DNA of 8,747 bases from Candidatus Zhuqueibacterota bacterium (GTDB taxonomy: Bacteria > KSB1 > UBA2214). The position numbers and the translations under genes are program-made. Shown here piece by piece: positions 6,815-8,747 of the stretch. The number at the start of each line of letters is the position of its first letter. Position 1 is the stretch's first letter. The stretch lies in NCBI GenBank assembly GCA_022706175.1, contig JAKJDB010000080.1:1-8747 (forward strand). Reading direction: 5' to 3'. The notes beneath the pieces were generated by a model. It had not been told where the DNA came from and searched no databases. It saw only the letters and a program-made list of their open reading frames with translations.

Positions 6815-7302
6815 TGCGACATATTATCAGTTTGGAAGTCGAAAATCAGAGCGGCGTTCTGGCGCGGATCGCCGGATTATTCAGCGCCCGCGGTTTCAAC
6901 ATCGATTGTTTGAGCGCCGCCTGGACCGAGGATGAGGACACCTCTAACATCACTCTAGTGGTCCGTGGCGACGACAGCGTCATCGAGCAGATCACCAAAC
7001 AGCTCAACAAGTTGATCGACATCATCCGGGTGACCGATGTAACGGAGAACGATTACGTCGGTCGCGCCATGGTGCTGCTCAAGATCAATTGTCCGCCGAC
7101 CCGGCGTCTGGAGGCTTCATCGATCGCCAACATCTTTCACGCCAAAGTAGTGGATATCAGCGCCAAGTCCATGATGCTGGAGCTGACCGGCCAGGAGGCC
7201 AAGATCGCGGCGTTCATCGAGACGCTGCGGCCTTTCGGCATCAAGGAGGTGGTGCGCAGCGCTACGATCGCCATGGTGCGGGACTCTAATTTTAAAAAAT
7301 AA
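6814..7302 (+). CDS. ilvN: Acetolactate synthase small (regulatory) subunit IlvN
   Basis: This is the regulatory subunit that activates IlvB and makes it sensitive to end-product inhibition, usually by valine. The 162 residues match the usual IlvH/IlvN length of about 160-165. An N-terminal ACT domain (about 3-76) starts with HIISLEVENQSGVLARIAGL and includes Asn11, Gly14 and Asn29. The equivalents of Gly14 and Asn29 in E. coli IlvH are needed for valine sensitivity, so feedback control is probably kept. The C-terminal domain (about 80-158) includes RAMVLLKI and VVDIS segments typical of the long small subunits. The ATG at 6814 shares its A with the TAA of ilvB, and GAGGGA lies seven bases upstream. 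The symbol ilvH would be equally proper. Confidence 0.97.
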   Translation: MRHIISLEVENQSGVLARIAGLFSARGFNIDCLSAAWTEDEDTSNITLVVRGDDSVIEQITKQLNKLIDIIRVTDVTENDYVGRAMVLLKINCPPTRRLEASSIANIFHAKVVDISAKSMMLELTGQEAKIAAFIETLRPFGIKEVVRSATIAMVRDSNFKK

Positions 7303-7314
7303 CCATACCAATAA

Positions 7315-8358
<1,044 letters not shown>

Positions 8359-8367
8359 GAGGTCCGG

Positions 8368-8747
8368 ATGATGGACTCCAAGCGTATTTTTGTGTTCGAC
8401 ACCACCTTGCGCGACGGCGAGCAATCGCCGGGCGCCAGTCTGGGCGTGGCGGAAAAATTGGCCATCGCCTACCAGTTGGCCCGGCTCAAAGTGGATGCGA
8501 TCGAAGCCGGATTTCCCGTCTCCTCGCAGGCGCAGTTCGACGGGGTGCAGCAGATTGCTGAAAACGTGCGCGGCGCCAAAATCGTCGCCCTTGCCCGCTG
8601 CATCGACAAGGACATCGATGCGGCCGGCGAGGCGCTGAAAAAGGCGGAACGGCCCTGCATTCATGTGTTTGTAGCCACTTCGAAAATTCATCTGGAAAAG
8701 AAATTCCGCAAGTCAGAGGACGAGGTTCTGGCCATGGCGCTGGCGGG
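8368..8747 (+). CDS. leuA: 2-isopropylmalate synthase LeuA, N-terminal part cut by window edge
   Basis: LeuA condenses acetyl-CoA with 2-ketoisovalerate, committing carbon to leucine. About 126 codons are visible of an expected total near 500. The catalytic-barrel start is clear: [16 protein letters not shown] (about residues 10-25) with the divalent-metal Asp11 and substrate-binding Arg15, then [10 protein letters not shown] and later [15 protein letters not shown], all typical of bacterial LeuA. Homocitrate or citramalate synthases share the first motif, but the GFPVSS and [10 protein letters not shown] segments and the ilv/leu context favour LeuA. AGGAGG overlaps the ilvC TAG. Two adjacent ATGs (8368 and 8371) lie five and eight bases after it, so the start could be either; the first is given. 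The tight nine-base gap to ilvC implies cotranscription and places leucine synthesis under the same attenuator. Confidence 0.93.
   Translation, partial: MMDSKRIFVFDTTLRDGEQSPGASLGVAEKLAIAYQLARLKVDAIEAGFPVSSQAQFDGVQQIAENVRGAKIVALARCIDKDIDAAGEALKKAERPCIHVFVATSKIHLEKKFRKSEDEVLAMALA

Overview
The window is a bacterial branched-chain amino acid (isoleucine, valine, leucine) biosynthesis locus of mid-to-high GC content with short AT-rich intergenic regions. Every catalytic protein is of bacterial type: the long LeuC with three cluster cysteines, a ~555-residue IlvD, a class I IlvC and separate IlvB and IlvN subunits. The sequence alone does not fix the lineage. Sigma70-type promoters and good Shine-Dalgarno sites before most of the enzyme genes fit a Gram-negative or uncultured bacterial phylum, and I would not go further.

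Layout. The genes form two divergent arms. The minus-strand arm runs right to left: a membrane-anchored endonuclease/exonuclease/phosphatase-family protein (4642-3398), then a promoter and a 29-codon Ile/Leu-rich short ORF (3268-3179), then ilvD (3124-1457), then leuC (from 1373, running off the left edge only a few codons before its expected end). The plus-strand arm starts with a near-consensus promoter (4713-4740) and a ~350-nt leader. It continues with ilvB (5096-6814), ilvN (6814-7302), ilvC (7369-8358) and the first quarter of leuA (from 8368, running off the right edge).

Function. IlvBN makes acetolactate or acetohydroxybutyrate, IlvC reduces and isomerises it, and IlvD dehydrates it to the 2-keto acid. 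LeuA and LeuC then divert 2-ketoisovalerate towards leucine. The two arms together therefore encode the common Ile/Val pathway plus the entry to the leucine branch.

Most notable observation. The ilvB leader reads as a complete ribosome-mediated transcription attenuator. It has a 56-codon ORF whose end is crowded with Leu/Ile/Val codons, three segments (A 4922-4930, B 4952-4964, C 5013-5026) that can pair A:B or B:C, and a C:D hairpin followed by TTTTT (5021-5046). A second Ile/Leu-rich short ORF precedes ilvD, so both arms may sense branched-chain aminoacyl-tRNA through leader translation. Other points of interest are a four-cysteine insertion in IlvB, an unusual cofactor-loop sequence in IlvC, and perfect 9-bp hairpins in two intercistronic gaps (ilvD-leuC and ilvN-ilvC).
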